Assembly (NCBI RefSeq): GCF_003014495.1
Contig: NZ_PYGC01000005.1
Coordinates: forward strand, 62,001 to 126,000
Origin: Prolixibacter denitrificans
GTDB lineage: Bacteria; Bacteroidota; Bacteroidia; Bacteroidales; Prolixibacteraceae
Length of the DNA stretch: 64,000 bases
Direction: 5' to 3'
In this document: positions 63,412-64,000 of the stretch, piece after piece
Numbering within the stretch: position 1 is the first letter of the stretch
Layout of the letters: every line of letters begins with the position of its first letter
Program-made: the position numbers and the translations under genes
Notes under the pieces: generated by a model
What the model saw: the letters and a program-made list of their open reading frames with translations, nothing else
The model's database searches: none
Told to the model about the DNA's origin: nothing

Positions 63412-64000
63412 ATGAAACGACATCTTTCTTTTTTGCTGATTGCGCTGGCGGTTGTGATAACCTCCTGCAGCAACGGCAACAACGGCAAATCAGCCAATTC
63501 TAAAACCACCGATTTGAAGAACAACCCCTTTATGAAACCCAGCACCCTGCCCTACGGTGCTCCGGATTTCACCAAAATCAAAGACAGCGATTTTCAGCCT
63601 GCCATGGAGGAAGGCATGAAAGAACAACTGGCTGCCATTGAAAAAATTGCCAACAATCCGGAAGCTCCAACCTTTAAAAACACTCTGGTAGCCATGGAAA
63701 AAACCGGTCAACTGCTGAACCGTGTTTATGGCGTATTTAATCTGTTGGCAGGTGCCAATACCAATCCTACCATTCAGAAAATTGGCGAAGAAGAGGCGCC
63801 CAAGCTGGCAGCTCACCACGATGCCATTTACCTCAACAGCAAACTCTTCGAACGCGTAAAAACGATTTACAACGAGCGTGACACGTTGAATCTCGATCCG
63901 GAATCGAAAAAGCTGGTAGAGTATTACTATCAGCAGTTCCAACTGGCCGGAGCGAATCTTTCGGACGCCGATAAGGCGAAGTTGAAAAAACTGAACGAAG
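63412..64000 (+). CDS. dcp: M3-family peptidyl-dipeptidase Dcp-like, 3' end outside window
   Basis: The frame from ATG at 63412 runs to the window edge, so only about 196 residues are visible. A lipoprotein signal ends at Cys19 (TSCSNG). Mature sequence ETLPYGAPDFTKIKDSDFQPAMEEG-like (TLPYGAPDFTKIKDSDF) and GVFNLLAGANTNPTIQKI match the helical N-terminal part of Dcp-type zinc metallopeptidases that remove C-terminal dipeptides. The HEXXH site would be several hundred residues further on and is not in view. Confidence 0.85.
   Translation, partial: MKRHLSFLLIALAVVITSCSNGNNGKSANSKTTDLKNNPFMKPSTLPYGAPDFTKIKDSDFQPAMEEGMKEQLAAIEKIANNPEAPTFKNTLVAMEKTGQLLNRVYGVFNLLAGANTNPTIQKIGEEEAPKLAAHHDAIYLNSKLFERVKTIYNERDTLNLDPESKKLVEYYYQQFQLAGANLSDADKAKLKKLNE

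Noticed and set aside
63490-63942. 150-residue open frame on the minus strand
   Set aside because: Antisense to the truncated dcp-like gene, which has a lipoprotein signal and family motifs.

Overview
The window reads as a chromosomal segment of a Bacteroidota bacterium, most likely a marine or sediment member of the Marinilabiliales/Prolixibacteraceae type. This rests on TAnnTTTG (-7) promoters in front of many genes, a SusC/SusD polysaccharide locus, a thrA-apgM-thrC operon, FloA/NfeD, many Sec lipoproteins, an RNF complex in the rseC-BCDGEA order, and few strong Shine-Dalgarno sites. The genus is an inference. Genes lie on both strands. No rRNA, tRNA or CRISPR array was seen.

Layout. 1-9.2 kb: housekeeping genes (truncated MoxR ATPase, OstA/LptA-like protein, cobalamin adenosyltransferase, ABC ATPase, a methyltransferase-like protein, RecG, a Cache-type histidine kinase). 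9.4-14.9 kb: complete RNF operon with a clear promoter and terminator. 15-15.8 kb: an AT-rich accessory gene with a HEPN-like RX4H motif. 15.9-25.6 kb (minus): S9 peptidase, NigD-like lipoprotein, threonine operon, bcp-recA. 25.8-29.2 kb (plus): TPR/SPOR protein, ClpS, NfeD, FloA. 29.3-30.5 kb: no protein gene, but five tandem copies of a small-RNA unit, each with its own promoter and intrinsic terminator. 30.5-45 kb: SDR/DUF2867 protein, metallophosphoesterase with a glycosyltransferase, a six-PAS histidine kinase, trehalase, MFS exporter, small lipoproteins, an HU-like protein, a seven-copy 22-bp tandem repeat, a methyltransferase and a secreted protein. 45-51.5 kb: dienelactone hydrolase, several unknown proteins, an HNH protein, an IntI-type recombinase with altered catalytic residues, a 420-aa orphan and a DUF2202 lipoprotein. 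51.5-63.1 kb (minus): a compact polysaccharide utilisation locus (DUF6377 regulator, SusC, SusD, SusE-like, two GH30 enzymes), probably for a beta-glucan. The window ends inside a dcp-type M3 peptidase gene.

Most notable. The array at about 29.3-30.5 kb looks like a multicopy sRNA family: each predicted RNA is about 80-97 nt, begins near CATAGGTTTGG, carries two or three TTAGTTAG modules and ends in a terminator hairpin. Nineteen consecutive sRNA bases match, in two blocks (10 + 9 nt), the leader of the secreted protein at 44179. Shorter matches lie just upstream of an HU-like gene and the 420-aa orphan. The same 12-mer (TTCATAGGTTTG) recurs, same-sense, immediately before the terminators of two other genes (DUF2202 lipoprotein and GH30), suggesting 3'-UTR-derived relatives. 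I know of no description of this system, but I could not search for one.
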